Shown here: positions 43,854 to 52,411 of the stretch, piece after piece
How the letters are laid out: each line of letters opens with the position of its first letter
Numbering within the stretch: position 1 is the first letter of the stretch
Assembly (NCBI RefSeq): GCF_000154825.1
Contig: NZ_DS560019.1
Span: 496,001-560,000, forward strand
Length of the DNA: 64,000 nt
Source: Anaerofustis stercorihominis DSM 17244
Lineage (GTDB): Bacteria; Bacillota; Clostridia; Eubacteriales; Anaerofustaceae
Direction of reading: 5' to 3'
The notes under the pieces: model-generated
What the model saw: only the letters and a program-made list of their open reading frames with translations
The model's database searches: none
What the model was told of the DNA's origin: nothing
Position numbers and translations under genes: made by a program

Positions 43854-44023
43854 CCTTAAAATTTTATATTAAAAGTATAAAATGATAAAATATTATATTA
43901 TTTTATACATAATCATTAAATAAAACTTAATATTAATATAATATTTTTTAATTTTATTTAGTGCATTATATCATAAATTTTCCCAAAAGTATATCTTATT
44001 ATCTTATAGTATATCCAAAGTTA

Positions 44024-44057
44024 AAATAAAAGAAGGTTCGCTTCTTTTATTTTTTTA
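44024..44057 (+). terminator. Orphan terminator hairpin
   Basis: AAATAAAAGAAG-GTTCG-CTTCTTTTATTT then a T run. No gene on the plus strand precedes it, so it may end an unseen small RNA or be a remnant. Confidence 0.55.
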
Positions 44058-44122
44058 CCTTTATACTTATGATATAATATTTAATAACATAGATAAATTT
44101 ATTTATAAAATAGGAGATATGT

Positions 44123-45196
44123 ATGAAGGCATTGAAGATAATCTTATATATGGTGATTATAATTATCGCCGTTCTCTTGATAGGTGTACTGTACCTGACA
44201 TTATCAGAGTATAAACCTCAGGATACAGAACAAGCGAAGAAGATCAAAGAGATAAAAAAGCACAAAGAAATAAAATTGAATGACGAATTAAGCGTCCTTA
44301 CATATAACTTGGGCTACTGCAACGACAGCGCAGATAGCGATTTCTTTATGGACGGAGGCAAAAGAACGAGGATAGAATCCAAAGATAAAGTGATAAGGAA
44401 TATGAAGGGCATTGAGCAAAATATAAAAAATAATAAAAGCGATGTTGTATTCCTTCAGGAAGTCGACGAAAAATCTAAAAGAGCTTACGGAGTAAACGAA
44501 GTCAAATATCTAAGTGATAATTTAAATGGTTCAAGCTATTTTGCAAAGAACTTCTCATGCAAATATATCCCTTATCCATTTCCGGATATGATAGGAGGAG
44601 TCGAAGCGGGGATAGTGACTGTCTCTCCTTATAAAGTATCGGACGCAAAGAGATACTCTCTTCCCGTAGCATTTAAATACCCTATAAGGGTCTGCCAAAT
44701 GAAAAGATGTCTGCTTGTAGAAAGAGTGAAAATCAAGAACAGCGATAAAGAACTGGTTCTTGTAAACCTCCATATGGAAGCCTACGATGACGGAGAAGGA
44801 AAGAAAAAACAAACCAAAGTCTTAACAGATTTTCTGAATAAAGAATACAAAAAAGGCAATTACTGCATAGCGGGAGGAGATTTCAATCAAAATTTCCCAA
44901 ATGCGGATAATAAAAAATATCCGATAATAAATGATAAGTATTTTACTCCGGGAACATTAAATCTCGATGCATTCAGCAAAGACTGGACTTTCGCTGTAGA
45001 CGACAGTTTACCTACATCAAGGCTTCTTAACGAAGAATACGACGAAAACAGCAAAAATACTCAGCTATATGTAATAGACGGATTTATATTATCCCCTAAC
45101 GTAAAGCTGAAAAAAGTAAAAACGATAGATACAAAATTCAACTATTCTGACCATAACCCCGTAAGGATAGAAGTAAAACTGGAGAAGGAGAAATAA
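44123..45196 (+). CDS. Endonuclease/exonuclease/phosphatase-family protein
   Basis: 357 aa, one N-terminal membrane helix (IILYMVIIIIAVLLIGVLYL), then an EEP domain acting outside the membrane. Motifs: LTYNLGY, VVFLQEVDEKS (Glu metal ligand), LVLVNLHMEAYDDGEGKK, AGGDFNQNFP and the final SDHNPVRIEV. Family members cleave phosphodiesters in lipids or nucleic acids; a sphingomyelinase-like or phospholipid role is possible. The next gene starts directly after the stop. Confidence 0.9.
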   Translation: MKALKIILYMVIIIIAVLLIGVLYLTLSEYKPQDTEQAKKIKEIKKHKEIKLNDELSVLTYNLGYCNDSADSDFFMDGGKRTRIESKDKVIRNMKGIEQNIKNNKSDVVFLQEVDEKSKRAYGVNEVKYLSDNLNGSSYFAKNFSCKYIPYPFPDMIGGVEAGIVTVSPYKVSDAKRYSLPVAFKYPIRVCQMKRCLLVERVKIKNSDKELVLVNLHMEAYDDGEGKKKQTKVLTDFLNKEYKKGNYCIAGGDFNQNFPNADNKKYPIINDKYFTPGTLNLDAFSKDWTFAVDDSLPTSRLLNEEYDENSKNTQLYVIDGFILSPNVKLKKVKTIDTKFNYSDHNPVRIEVKLEKEK

Positions 45197-45712
45197 ATGA
45201 GTTTGATAGCAACACTGCTGGGAATAGTGCTGGGTATGATATGCTTTTCGGCTTGGACTAAATATATGAATGACTCCGTAAATAAACAAACGGAAAAGCT
45301 GGATGAAAATAATTTTACAGTAAGAAAGCCGAAATCTAAAACAGTCTTTTACTCGGTCATACTCTTCGCATGGGTAATAATCTTTGCATTATATCAAGGA
45401 GGTATAATCTTTGAAAAAAATATCTTCTTCTACGCAGTTACGGCTCTTGTTATTCTAATGAGCCTTTATAAAATACAATACTGCATCCATAGAAAGATAA
45501 CCGTTGAAGGAGAAAAGATAACCGATACAAAGGGAAATATATATTATTTTTCGGACTTTACCTCTTGCAAAATAATCGACAGTGCTTTTATGCTATTCAT
45601 CGGAAACACTCCCACACTTAAACTGGAAAGAGACGATGTTGGGTATAATACTTTTTTAAACAGAGTATTTTCTACGGGAATGAAAGTAGTCGACCTGAGG
45701 AAAAACAAATGA
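45197..45712 (+). CDS. Membrane protein with PH-like tail (DUF6560-like)
   Basis: 171 aa. One N-terminal helix, a soluble linker, two further helices (FYSVILFAWVIIFALYQGGI, IFFYAVTALVILMSLYKI), then a beta-rich tail (KITVEGEKITDTKGNIYYFSDFTSCKIIDSAFMLFI) of the kind that forms a PH-like domain. Function unknown. Its ATG abuts the EEP gene stop, so the two are coupled. Confidence 0.75.
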   Translation: MSLIATLLGIVLGMICFSAWTKYMNDSVNKQTEKLDENNFTVRKPKSKTVFYSVILFAWVIIFALYQGGIIFEKNIFFYAVTALVILMSLYKIQYCIHRKITVEGEKITDTKGNIYYFSDFTSCKIIDSAFMLFIGNTPTLKLERDDVGYNTFLNRVFSTGMKVVDLRKNK

Positions 45713-45869
45713 TAAACATAAATGTAGAGAAAAGATAATACCATTTAAAATACTTGATATTAGCCAAAAATATTTAAGTAAAATACATTTGATTTAGGTA
45801 AAAATATAATTTTATCCTTATCTATCAGAATTAAAAAACAGTGCTTAAAAATATAAGTATATATAAAAC

Positions 45870-45899
45870 AAAAAAGGAGTAAGTAAATACTCCTTTTTT
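45870..45899. terminator. Bidirectional terminator
   Basis: AAAAAAGGAGTA/TACTCCTTTTTT between converging genes. Confidence 0.88.
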
Positions 45900-45903
45900 G
45901 TTT

Positions 45904-46254
45904 TTAAATATAATGTATATTGAATTCTTTATTAGTTATGAATAGTACCTCTACATCTTCATCTTTTCCTCCATGAAACGCTTTGGAACCTTCTTTGAAC
46001 CATACGAAACTCCCCTTGTCAAAATCTCCTAAATTGGTGTGAAGCACCCCTTCAAGCACGTACATACCATGAGCGCAGTCATGTGTATGCCACGGAGTGA
46101 TGGTTCCCTTGGGATAAAGTATCTGTTTTATCATCATTTTTGTATCTTCGTCGTTTAAAAGATACTGCTCGTACATCACATTGCCGGTGTTCTTGCTTAC
46201 ATGCTCATGCTCTCTGACATTTATTTCTTCACTTTTAAAAATAATATCGTCCAT
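45904..46254 (-). CDS. Cupin-domain protein
   Basis: 116 aa single-cupin protein. Metal motif: TPWHTHDCAHGMYVLEG (HxH...E) and a later FHGGKDEDVEVLFITN. Similar to cupins that bind small metabolites or act as isomerases; no neighbour suggests a pathway. Confidence 0.88.
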   Translation of the reverse strand: MDDIIFKSEEINVREHEHVSKNTGNVMYEQYLLNDEDTKMMIKQILYPKGTITPWHTHDCAHGMYVLEGVLHTNLGDFDKGSFVWFKEGSKAFHGGKDEDVEVLFITNKEFNIHYI

Positions 46255-46389
46255 TCTCTTACCTACCCTTTTTTATTTAATTTTACACCTTGATTATAGT
46301 AAATTCAACCAAATAAAAACTTATCCATAATTTGATAGGAAGAAGATTACTTTTGTGGTAAAATAAAATTTAGAAAAGAGGAATAAAAT

Positions 46390-47130
46390 ATGGACTTAAA
46401 CAGAATAAACTTTTCCGGTGAACTTCCTTTGGAAGGAACAAATAACGTAAGGGATCTCGGCGGTTATTACTGCAATACGACTCCTCCTAGAATAACTAAA
46501 TATCATAAATTCATAAGGTCTGCTGGACTTACATATATTACAAACAAGGACATAGATATACTGCTAAGCTACGGAGTAAAAGACGTACTGGATCTTAGGA
46601 GCAGTGAAGAAGCAGAACTTCAGCCAAACAAATTAAAAGACGTGGAAGGGATAAATTATTATAATATCCCTTTAAGTATCGTTGATATGGTTGCAGACAT
46701 AACTAAAGAAGATAAGAATTTCAATATGCCGGAGGGATATATCAAGCGTATAGAACATAAGGAAATAATAAAGGGTATAATAGAGTACATCGCCGATAAT
46801 CTGAACGGAGGCTTTTTATTCCACTGTACGGCGGGAAAAGACAGGACGGGACTTGTCGCTTCTATACTTCTCGGACTTTGCAATGTCTCCAGAGGAGATA
46901 TAAAAGCTAACTATGAGGTATCTCACACTTACATGAGAGAAAACAATGACTTTATGAAAGCCTATGAAATGGGAAAATCAAAGGTGTTTTTATCAAAAGC
47001 AAGGTATATGGAATGCGTATATGATTACATTATCAATACTTACGGTTCGTACAAGGATTACTTAATAAACTGCAGCATCAAAGAAACCGATTTAAACAAA
47101 ATAATAAATTATTTTACAGAGGAAATATAA
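46390..47130 (+). CDS. Tyrosine/serine protein phosphatase (DSP family)
   Basis: 246 aa. The catalytic P-loop HCTAGKDRTG (Cys nucleophile, Arg) is preceded by the family N-terminus GTNNVRDLGGYYC and VLDLRSSEEAEL. These bacterial enzymes dephosphorylate protein Tyr or phosphoinositides. Followed within six bases by a small membrane-protein gene. Confidence 0.93.
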   Translation: MDLNRINFSGELPLEGTNNVRDLGGYYCNTTPPRITKYHKFIRSAGLTYITNKDIDILLSYGVKDVLDLRSSEEAELQPNKLKDVEGINYYNIPLSIVDMVADITKEDKNFNMPEGYIKRIEHKEIIKGIIEYIADNLNGGFLFHCTAGKDRTGLVASILLGLCNVSRGDIKANYEVSHTYMRENNDFMKAYEMGKSKVFLSKARYMECVYDYIINTYGSYKDYLINCSIKETDLNKIINYFTEEI

Positions 47131-47135
47131 AAAAT

Positions 47136-47363
47136 ATGAAAAATAAAAATAAAAAGAAAGTGGCACCTATTTTGGTCGGTATCGTTATAAGCTTGATACT
47201 CATAGTTTATATATCCATAATAATGATTGTGGAATTCCCGATAATAATCAAGATAATGTTCGGGCTTATACTTCTTGCGCTTATAGGTGTGATGATACAT
47301 ACAGTAATAGAAAGATTGGAAGAAATCGAGGAGGGTGAAGAAGATGATCTTAGTAACTACTGA
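47136..47363 (+). CDS. Small membrane protein
   Basis: 75 aa with two helices (VAPILVGIVISLILIVYISIIMIV and IIKIMFGLILLALIGVMIHTV) and an acidic tail (RLEEIEEGEEDDLSNY). It overlaps the next gene by 20 bases, and the tail coding region contains that gene's ribosome site. No known family. Confidence 0.72.
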   Translation: MKNKNKKKVAPILVGIVISLILIVYISIIMIVEFPIIIKIMFGLILLALIGVMIHTVIERLEEIEEGEEDDLSNY

Positions 47364-47655
47364 AAAAATCGAAGGAAAAGAATTTGAAATGCTTGGGTTG
47401 GTAAAAGGTTCCTGTATACAAACAAAGAATGTCGGCAAGGATATTTCACAAAGTTTCAAAACATTGGTCGGAGGAGAACTTAAATCCTACAACGAAATGA
47501 TGAACGAATCCAGAGCCATGGCAACGAAGAGAATGGTTCAGGAAGCCGAAGAAATGGGTGCAGACGCCATCGTGGCGGTAAGATACGCTTCCTCTGCAAT
47601 AATGCAGGGTGCAGCGGAAGTATTCGCTTACGGAACAGCTGTAAAATACAAATAA
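47344..47655 (+). CDS. YbjQ/UPF0145 family protein
   Basis: 103 aa, starting MILVTTEKIEGKEF, with the conserved GLVKGSCIQTKNVGKDISQSFKTLVGGELKSY and EAEEMGADAIVAVRY. YbjQ proteins form ring oligomers of unknown function. I use the ATG eight bases after GGAGGG; an in-frame GTG three codons upstream lies within the ribosome site. Confidence 0.92.
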   Translation: MILVTTEKIEGKEFEMLGLVKGSCIQTKNVGKDISQSFKTLVGGELKSYNEMMNESRAMATKRMVQEAEEMGADAIVAVRYASSAIMQGAAEVFAYGTAVKYK

Positions 47656-47680
47656 AAAGAGCTTATATAAGCTCTTTTTT
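47656..47680. terminator. Bidirectional terminator
   Basis: AAAGAGCTTATATAAGCTCTTT followed by T run; serves the converging neighbours. Confidence 0.88.
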
Positions 47681-48156
47681 TATTCTCCGTAGCCCCATAC
47701 TTCCTTTGGGATACTATTTAAATGAGTAAGGGTCCTTACCGCATAAAACATCAAACATAAGAATACAAAATGCACTCCCATTTGTATATAATCTATGGAA
47801 AGCACCGCTACTATAAAGTCTATTATATAGAAGAATATCAGTACCCCGTAAGAAAACTTGATATTCTTATAGCAGAAAAATGCACAAGTGCCGATTATCA
47901 GAACACTTATACCGACAGCGCCGTAAAAGAGAACGGATAATACTATATTCTTGGCAGCGTAAAACAAATGTGCATTAGTAAAGAACTGATCCACAAGAAC
48001 AAAATTGAACCATGTTGCACTCGTTTCTGCCTGAACTATCAAAAGCACTATTTGAAATATCATTGCAAGAAAAATAAAAATCGGCACTATGGATAAGATT
48101 TTAGACCTTTTCTCCAATTTATCCTTTATGATTTTAAAATCGGCATAATTCATCAT
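47680..48156 (-). CDS. Four-helix membrane protein, unknown
   Basis: 158 aa with four helices (SIVPIFIFLAMIFQIVLLIV, NIVLSVLFYGAVGISVLII, YGVLIFFYIIDFIVAVLSI, MGVHFVFLCLMFYAV). Not assigned to a family. It follows murB by eight bases on the same strand and may be co-transcribed with it. Confidence 0.7.
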   Translation of the reverse strand: MMNYADFKIIKDKLEKRSKILSIVPIFIFLAMIFQIVLLIVQAETSATWFNFVLVDQFFTNAHLFYAAKNIVLSVLFYGAVGISVLIIGTCAFFCYKNIKFSYGVLIFFYIIDFIVAVLSIDYIQMGVHFVFLCLMFYAVRTLTHLNSIPKEVWGYGE

Positions 48157-48164
48157 CCTACCTC

Positions 48165-49067
48165 CTAATTATCTTCTCCGATTATTCTAACTTCTTCTTC
48201 AAGTTTTACCTTATATTTATTGTATACTTCTTTTTTTACATAATCAATAACATCTAAGATTTCTTTGGTAGATGCGTTACTTTTATTTATCACAAATCCC
48301 GCATGCTTTTCACTAACACCGGCATCTCCGATATGATAACCTTTAAGCCCCGCTTCATCTATCAGCTTAGCCGCAATATAACCCTCGGGTCTTTTGAACG
48401 TACTCCCCGCCGAAGGATCGCTTGGCTGAGTCCTCGTCCTATACTCCTTGAACTCATCCATACTAGCTTTTATTTCTTCTTTATTTCCTTTATGAAGCTG
48501 AATCCTTGCACTTAAGACAATATATCCTTTTTCTTCGATATTGCTGTGTCTGTATCTTAAATCCAGATCTTCCGGTTTTAATACTTTGACTTTGCCATCA
48601 CTAGTATCAAACACAGTAACGTCGATAAGCACGTCTTTCATTTCACCGCCGTGTGCTCCCGCATTCATGAACACTCCCCCGCCCAGACTGCCGGGGATAC
48701 CTCCCGCAAATTCAAATCCTGCAAGATATGAAGCCAACGCCTTGTTTGCGATAAGGGCTAACGGTGTTCCCGCATTTGCGGTGATGACTTCTCCGTTAAT
48801 TTCATAACCGGTCATTTTGAATGTACTTACTACCGTTTCTTTAAGCCCGCCGTCCTTGACGAGGATATTTGTCCCTCTTCCGAGAACGATAAACTTTTCA
48901 TCATTTTCTTTTAAATACTTTACGACTTCAACAAATTCATCAACGGTTTGGGGTGTCAAATAAAACTTCGCATTCCCGCCGCTTCTGAAATTGGAATGTT
49001 TCTTCATAGGTTCATCCAATAAAACATTTTCGCTTCCTATGATTTTTTCAATTTTTTTTATATCCAT
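48165..49067 (-). CDS. murB: UDP-N-acetylenolpyruvoylglucosamine reductase
   Basis: Second committed step of peptidoglycan precursor synthesis, FAD-dependent. Motifs: KKHSNFRSGGNAKFYLTP, VLGRGTNILVKDGG, GIPGSLGGGVFMNAGAHGGEM, YRHSNIEEKGYIVL and PSAGSTFKRPEG with the catalytic Ser, plus a C-terminal Glu. Length 300 aa is the type IIa form common in Firmicutes. Confidence 0.96.
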   Translation of the reverse strand: MDIKKIEKIIGSENVLLDEPMKKHSNFRSGGNAKFYLTPQTVDEFVEVVKYLKENDEKFIVLGRGTNILVKDGGLKETVVSTFKMTGYEINGEVITANAGTPLALIANKALASYLAGFEFAGGIPGSLGGGVFMNAGAHGGEMKDVLIDVTVFDTSDGKVKVLKPEDLDLRYRHSNIEEKGYIVLSARIQLHKGNKEEIKASMDEFKEYRTRTQPSDPSAGSTFKRPEGYIAAKLIDEAGLKGYHIGDAGVSEKHAGFVINKSNASTKEILDVIDYVKKEVYNKYKVKLEEEVRIIGEDN

Positions 49068-49081
49068 ATTTCTCCTTTTAA

Positions 49082-49999
49082 CTAAACATCTTCGGTTTCT
49101 ATTTTAACTTTTTCTCTTTTTAAAAAAGCAAACTTCGTTTCAGCAAGTATCAAAGCTGTGAATATTATAACAGCACCGAACAACATTTGTATAGTAAAAA
49201 TTTCTTTTAGGAAAATAATACCTAGGATAGTTCCGAATACACTTTCCATACTCATAAGTATTCCCGCATGAGTGGGAGTAGTATACTTTTGAGCGACATT
49301 TTGGATCAAAAATGCTATAGCCGAAGCTATCACACCGAGATATAATAACATTGGAACGATACTTCCTGTTATATCAAAAGTAAACAATTCCCCGTTGAAT
49401 ATAAGAAGTATAAAAGCAAAAAGCCCAGCAAAAGCCATTTGCATCATACATAGGATGATAGGGTCTTCATCTTTGGAAAAAATACCGACAAAGAATACAT
49501 GAAAAGCCCAAAATATCGAGCCTATCAAAGTGATACCGTCGTAGTAATTTATATTTAACCCCTCCCTGGGGTTCATCGTAAGCAAAAATATCCCGATTAT
49601 CATCATCAAAGCCGCAATAAAATTATGTTTTTCAGGTTTTTGTTTACCCACAAACATGGTTATAAAAGGAACTATTGCTACATACACCGCAGTCAAAAAA
49701 GCACTCTTTCCCGCCGATGTCTGGACCAGACCATAAGTCTGAAAAGTAAAGCCCAGAAATAATACAAAGCCTATCACCGCACTTTTCATTATAGTCTTCT
49801 TTGTAATAAGATTTAGTTTTTTGAAATTTATAATAAACAGGGTAACAGCGGCAATTATAAATCGTGTAAATATAAGCTGGGTACCACTGAGAGCGTCTAA
49901 ACCGTTTTTTGTTACTATAAAACCGCTTCCCCAAATAAAAGCCATTACCAAAAGGAAAAAATCGGCACATAGTGATTTGTTTTTTATATTTATTTTCAT
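49082..49999 (-). CDS. EamA/DMT-family transporter
   Basis: 305 aa, ten helices, two EamA repeats (FFLLVMAFIWGSGFIVTKNGL; DGITLIGSIFWAFHVFFVG). It lies 14 bases before murB on the same strand; this may be an operon, though a functional link to the wall is not evident. Substrate unknown. Confidence 0.87.
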   Translation of the reverse strand: MKINIKNKSLCADFFLLVMAFIWGSGFIVTKNGLDALSGTQLIFTRFIIAAVTLFIINFKKLNLITKKTIMKSAVIGFVLFLGFTFQTYGLVQTSAGKSAFLTAVYVAIVPFITMFVGKQKPEKHNFIAALMMIIGIFLLTMNPREGLNINYYDGITLIGSIFWAFHVFFVGIFSKDEDPIILCMMQMAFAGLFAFILLIFNGELFTFDITGSIVPMLLYLGVIASAIAFLIQNVAQKYTTPTHAGILMSMESVFGTILGIIFLKEIFTIQMLFGAVIIFTALILAETKFAFLKREKVKIETEDV

Positions 50000-50152
50000 A
50001 ATGTGTCTCCTTCATTTCTACGTGAATAAATATTATATCACAAAAATATACTCTCTTCTACCTTATGCAGTAGATAAATAATAAAGGAATTCATAAAAGG
50101 TACTATAAAACAATATTAGGATAAAGTAAAGAAAAACTCAGCTCGTCTAATC

Positions 50153-50182
50153 TTGACTATATCAGTCGAGCGGTCATATAAT
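50153..50182 (+). promoter_or_regulatory. Promoter of MATE gene
   Basis: TTGACT, 18 bases, TATAAT. The spacer begins with GACT-ATATC-AGTC, a short inverted repeat that could be an operator. Confidence 0.65.
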
Positions 50183-50211
50183 AATATATAAAAATAATAA
50201 AAGGAGGAAGT

Positions 50212-51567
50212 ATGAATAATAACGCAGATTTCAGCATAGGAAGCCCGGCAAAAAACATATTGAAACTCGCGGTACCCATGACGGTAGCACAGCTTATAAA
50301 CCTCCTTTATAACATGATAGACAGGATATACATAGGAAGGATACCGACTACGGGTACCCTAGCCTTAACTGGACTTGGATTATGCTTTCCCATAATCATG
50401 ATAGTCACCGCCTTTGCAAATCTATTTTCTTTCGGCGGCGCTCCTCTTTTCTCAATGGAAAGAGGAAGAGAAAACGATGAAGAAGCTCAAAAAATCATGG
50501 GGAATTCTTTTCTTATGATGATACTATTCGGAGTATCTCTTACGATAATAGGGCTTTTATTTCAAAAACCTATACTATACCTCTTCGGAGCAAGCGACGT
50601 CACCTACCCCTTTGCAAGAGATTACATAACCATATATTTGACCGGGAATATTTTTGTGATGACAAGCCTTGGAATGAACAGCTTCATAAATGCACAGGGC
50701 TTCGCAAAAACGGGAATGCTAACCGTAATGCTTGGAGCATTTACCAACTTGATACTGGATCCGATATTCATATTCCACTTCGGAATGGGAGTAAAAGGAG
50801 CGGCGATAGCAACTATAATATCCCAATTCCTTTCAAGCGTATGGGTAATGAAATTCCTTACGGGAAAGAAAGCTATCATAAAACTCACTAAAGAAAGCAT
50901 GCACCTCAGAGTAAGCAGAGTAAAGAGGATAATCGACCTTGGTATGTCGGGATTTATCATGTCCGTAACCAACAGTATAGTACAAATCATATGCAATGCC
51001 ACTCTTCAAATTTACGGAGGAGACTTATATGTAGGAGTAATGACTATATTGAATTCTATCCGGGAAATATTCACTATGCCCGTCAGCGGTATCACAGACG
51101 GTGCGACTCCTGTAATGAGCTACAACTACGGAGCAAAAAACTTCCATAAGCTGAAAAAAGCGATAAAATTTATGTCAATCGTTTGTATAGCCTACACTTT
51201 CCTTGCATGGCTAACCATTATAGAGTTCCCGGACATATTCATTAAAATATTCAACCACGACCCTAAACTAATAGCGAAGAGCATACCCGCAATAGAAATA
51301 TATTTTTTCGGTTTCTTTATGATGGCTCTCCAATTTGCGGGTCAGAGAGTTTTCGTGTCCCTGGGGAAATCGGGATATGCAGTATTCTTTTCCATTTTCA
51401 GAAAAGTAATCATAGTTACTCCCCTAACTATCCTCCTTCCGAAGTTTTTCTCTCTTGGAGTAAAAGGGGTATTCCTCGCAGAACCAATATCAAACTTCAT
51501 CGGCGGACTTGCCTGTTTTATAACTATGATTGTGGTCGTTCTTCCTGAAATCAACAATAATGATTAA
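50212..51567 (+). CDS. MATE-family efflux transporter
   Basis: Twelve-helix cation-coupled exporter, 451 aa. Typical start SIGSPAKNILKLAVPMTVAQLINLLYNMIDRIYIGRI, duplicated in the second half (GVMTILNSIREIFTMPVSGITDGATPVMSYNYGA). Probably exports drugs or metabolites. AGGAGG precedes the ATG; monocistronic. The final hairpin of the structured repeat directly after the stop may double as its terminator. Confidence 0.94.
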   Translation: MNNNADFSIGSPAKNILKLAVPMTVAQLINLLYNMIDRIYIGRIPTTGTLALTGLGLCFPIIMIVTAFANLFSFGGAPLFSMERGRENDEEAQKIMGNSFLMMILFGVSLTIIGLLFQKPILYLFGASDVTYPFARDYITIYLTGNIFVMTSLGMNSFINAQGFAKTGMLTVMLGAFTNLILDPIFIFHFGMGVKGAAIATIISQFLSSVWVMKFLTGKKAIIKLTKESMHLRVSRVKRIIDLGMSGFIMSVTNSIVQIICNATLQIYGGDLYVGVMTILNSIREIFTMPVSGITDGATPVMSYNYGAKNFHKLKKAIKFMSIVCIAYTFLAWLTIIEFPDIFIKIFNHDPKLIAKSIPAIEIYFFGFFMMALQFAGQRVFVSLGKSGYAVFFSIFRKVIIVTPLTILLPKFFSLGVKGVFLAEPISNFIGGLACFITMIVVVLPEINNND

Positions 51568-51833
51568 GGGCTATCCGCCCTTAAAAACCCGACCATTTTT
51601 TGCTCGTCCAGTTCGCAAATTTTGCTAAAGCGAATTTGCTCATGTTATTGAATGTGTTTCACACAGCTAAAATTTATTTTAGTAAATTTTAGCAAGCCTT
51701 CCTTGAAGTCTTACAATAGTCACAATATGGATTAAAGGACTCCACTCAGTCGCCATGGCGGCTTTTACACGACTGGATTTTCTAAAAATCTCTGCCCGAG
51801 ATTTTTGAAACAGTCGCTGCCCCAACCCATGCT
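51568..51833 (-). repeat. Structured repeat, copy 2 (extended form)
   Basis: Reads on the minus strand: ATGGG-TTGGGGCAGC; stem P1 CGACTG/CAGTCG capped by AAAAATCTC-GGGCA-GAGATTTTT; P2 GCCG-CCA-TGGC; box CTGAGTGGA. P3 is enlarged by about 100 bases containing several nested hairpins, including CTAAAATTTA/TAAATTTTAG. P4 is TTAAGGGC-GGAT-AGCCCTTAA at the MATE gene stop. Shares its P3 insertion (ATATTGTGACTATT) with the copy at 53782. Confidence 0.75.
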
Positions 51834-51885
51834 ATAAAATACTACCGATTATTAAAAAGTATCACTTTTAAATCAATTTTAAATA

Positions 51886-51914
51886 TTGACAACATACTTA
51901 CTTCAGAATATAAT
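51886..51914 (+). promoter_or_regulatory. Strong promoter of small RNA
   Basis: TTGACA, 17 bases, TATAAT: a perfect consensus promoter with no protein gene downstream on this strand, only an 85-base transcript ending at a terminator. Confidence 0.85.
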
Positions 51915-51920
51915 ATATAT

Positions 51921-52006
51921 AAAGAAGGAGCCATAGAAATGCAGGTGGCTTCCTAAGTTGGTTTAATAAAAAACTACCCTAAGTCGCTAGAGGGTAGTTT
52001 TTATTT
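51921..52006 (+). ncRNA. Candidate antitoxin small RNA
   Basis: Predicted transcript from the consensus promoter to the bidirectional terminator. Its 5' part folds (AGGAGCCA with TGGCTTCCT, 51926-51954) and contains only a five-codon reading frame. It converges on the small hydrophobic peptide gene and shares its terminator, the arrangement of par/Fst-type type I toxin-antitoxin loci. Short direct repeats on the plus strand (CATAG; CCTAAGT/CCTATGT) would give complementary patches to the toxin leader, though they are weak. Confidence 0.6.
51969..52003. terminator. Bidirectional terminator
   Basis: AAAAACTACCCT/AGGGTAGTTTTT hairpin with T runs on both sides, shared by the small RNA and the toxin-like mRNA. 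Confidence 0.88.
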
Positions 52007-52019
52007 TAGTTTTTTATCT

Positions 52020-52103
52020 TTATATCAAAAAGCCTAAAATAGCGGCTGCTATTTCAAATAATAGGACTAATATTTTTATTATCAGTACATAATTTATTTT
52101 CAT
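52020..52103 (-). CDS. Candidate type I toxin, 27-residue hydrophobic peptide
   Basis: Starts MKINYVLIIKILVLLFEI and continues as one membrane helix ending AILGFLI. AGGAGG lies seven bases before the ATG, a strong ribosome site for so short a gene. A TATAAT lies about 30 bases upstream on the minus strand. Size, single helix, charged N-terminus and the convergent small RNA match type I toxins. I do not recognise a named family; it could instead be another small membrane peptide. Confidence 0.6.
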   Translation of the reverse strand: MKINYVLIIKILVLLFEIAAAILGFLI

Positions 52104-52164
52104 AGCACCACCTCCTATGTATCTTCAGCTTCTGCTGATTATAATGGAGGAAACCACCCACAAA

Positions 52165-52326
52165 AACCCTATAGGGCTCCGCCCTAAGACCCGCCAATAT
52201 TTTTCCAAAGATAAAAATATTGGATAAAAATCTTTCACTCAATCGCCGTGACGGCTTTTACGCTTCTCGATTTCCTGCAAAACGTTACCCACGTTTTGCG
52301 GAAGAGAAGCTGCCCCAATCCCATAT
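52165..52326 (-). repeat. Structured repeat, copy 3 (compact form)
   Basis: Minus strand: ATGGG-ATTGGGGCAGC; P1 CTTCTC/GAGAAG capped by GCAAAACGT-GGGTA-ACGTTTTGC; P2 GCCG-TCA-CGGC; box TTGAGTGAAAGA; P3 CCAATATTTTT/AAAAATATTGG; P4 TAGGGC-GGA-GCCCTA. It points toward the toxin-like gene and ends about 60 bases before its ATG. Confidence 0.75.
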
Positions 52327-52385
52327 TTAACGATACCTATAGCAATAAAATAAAGTAATATTTTCTATAAAATTCGCTAAAAAAA

Positions 52386-52411
52386 AGAACGCTAAGGCGT
52401 TCTTTTTTTAT
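52386..52411. terminator. Terminator hairpin
   Basis: AAAGAACGC-TAAG-GCGTTCTTT followed by T on either strand. Confidence 0.8.
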
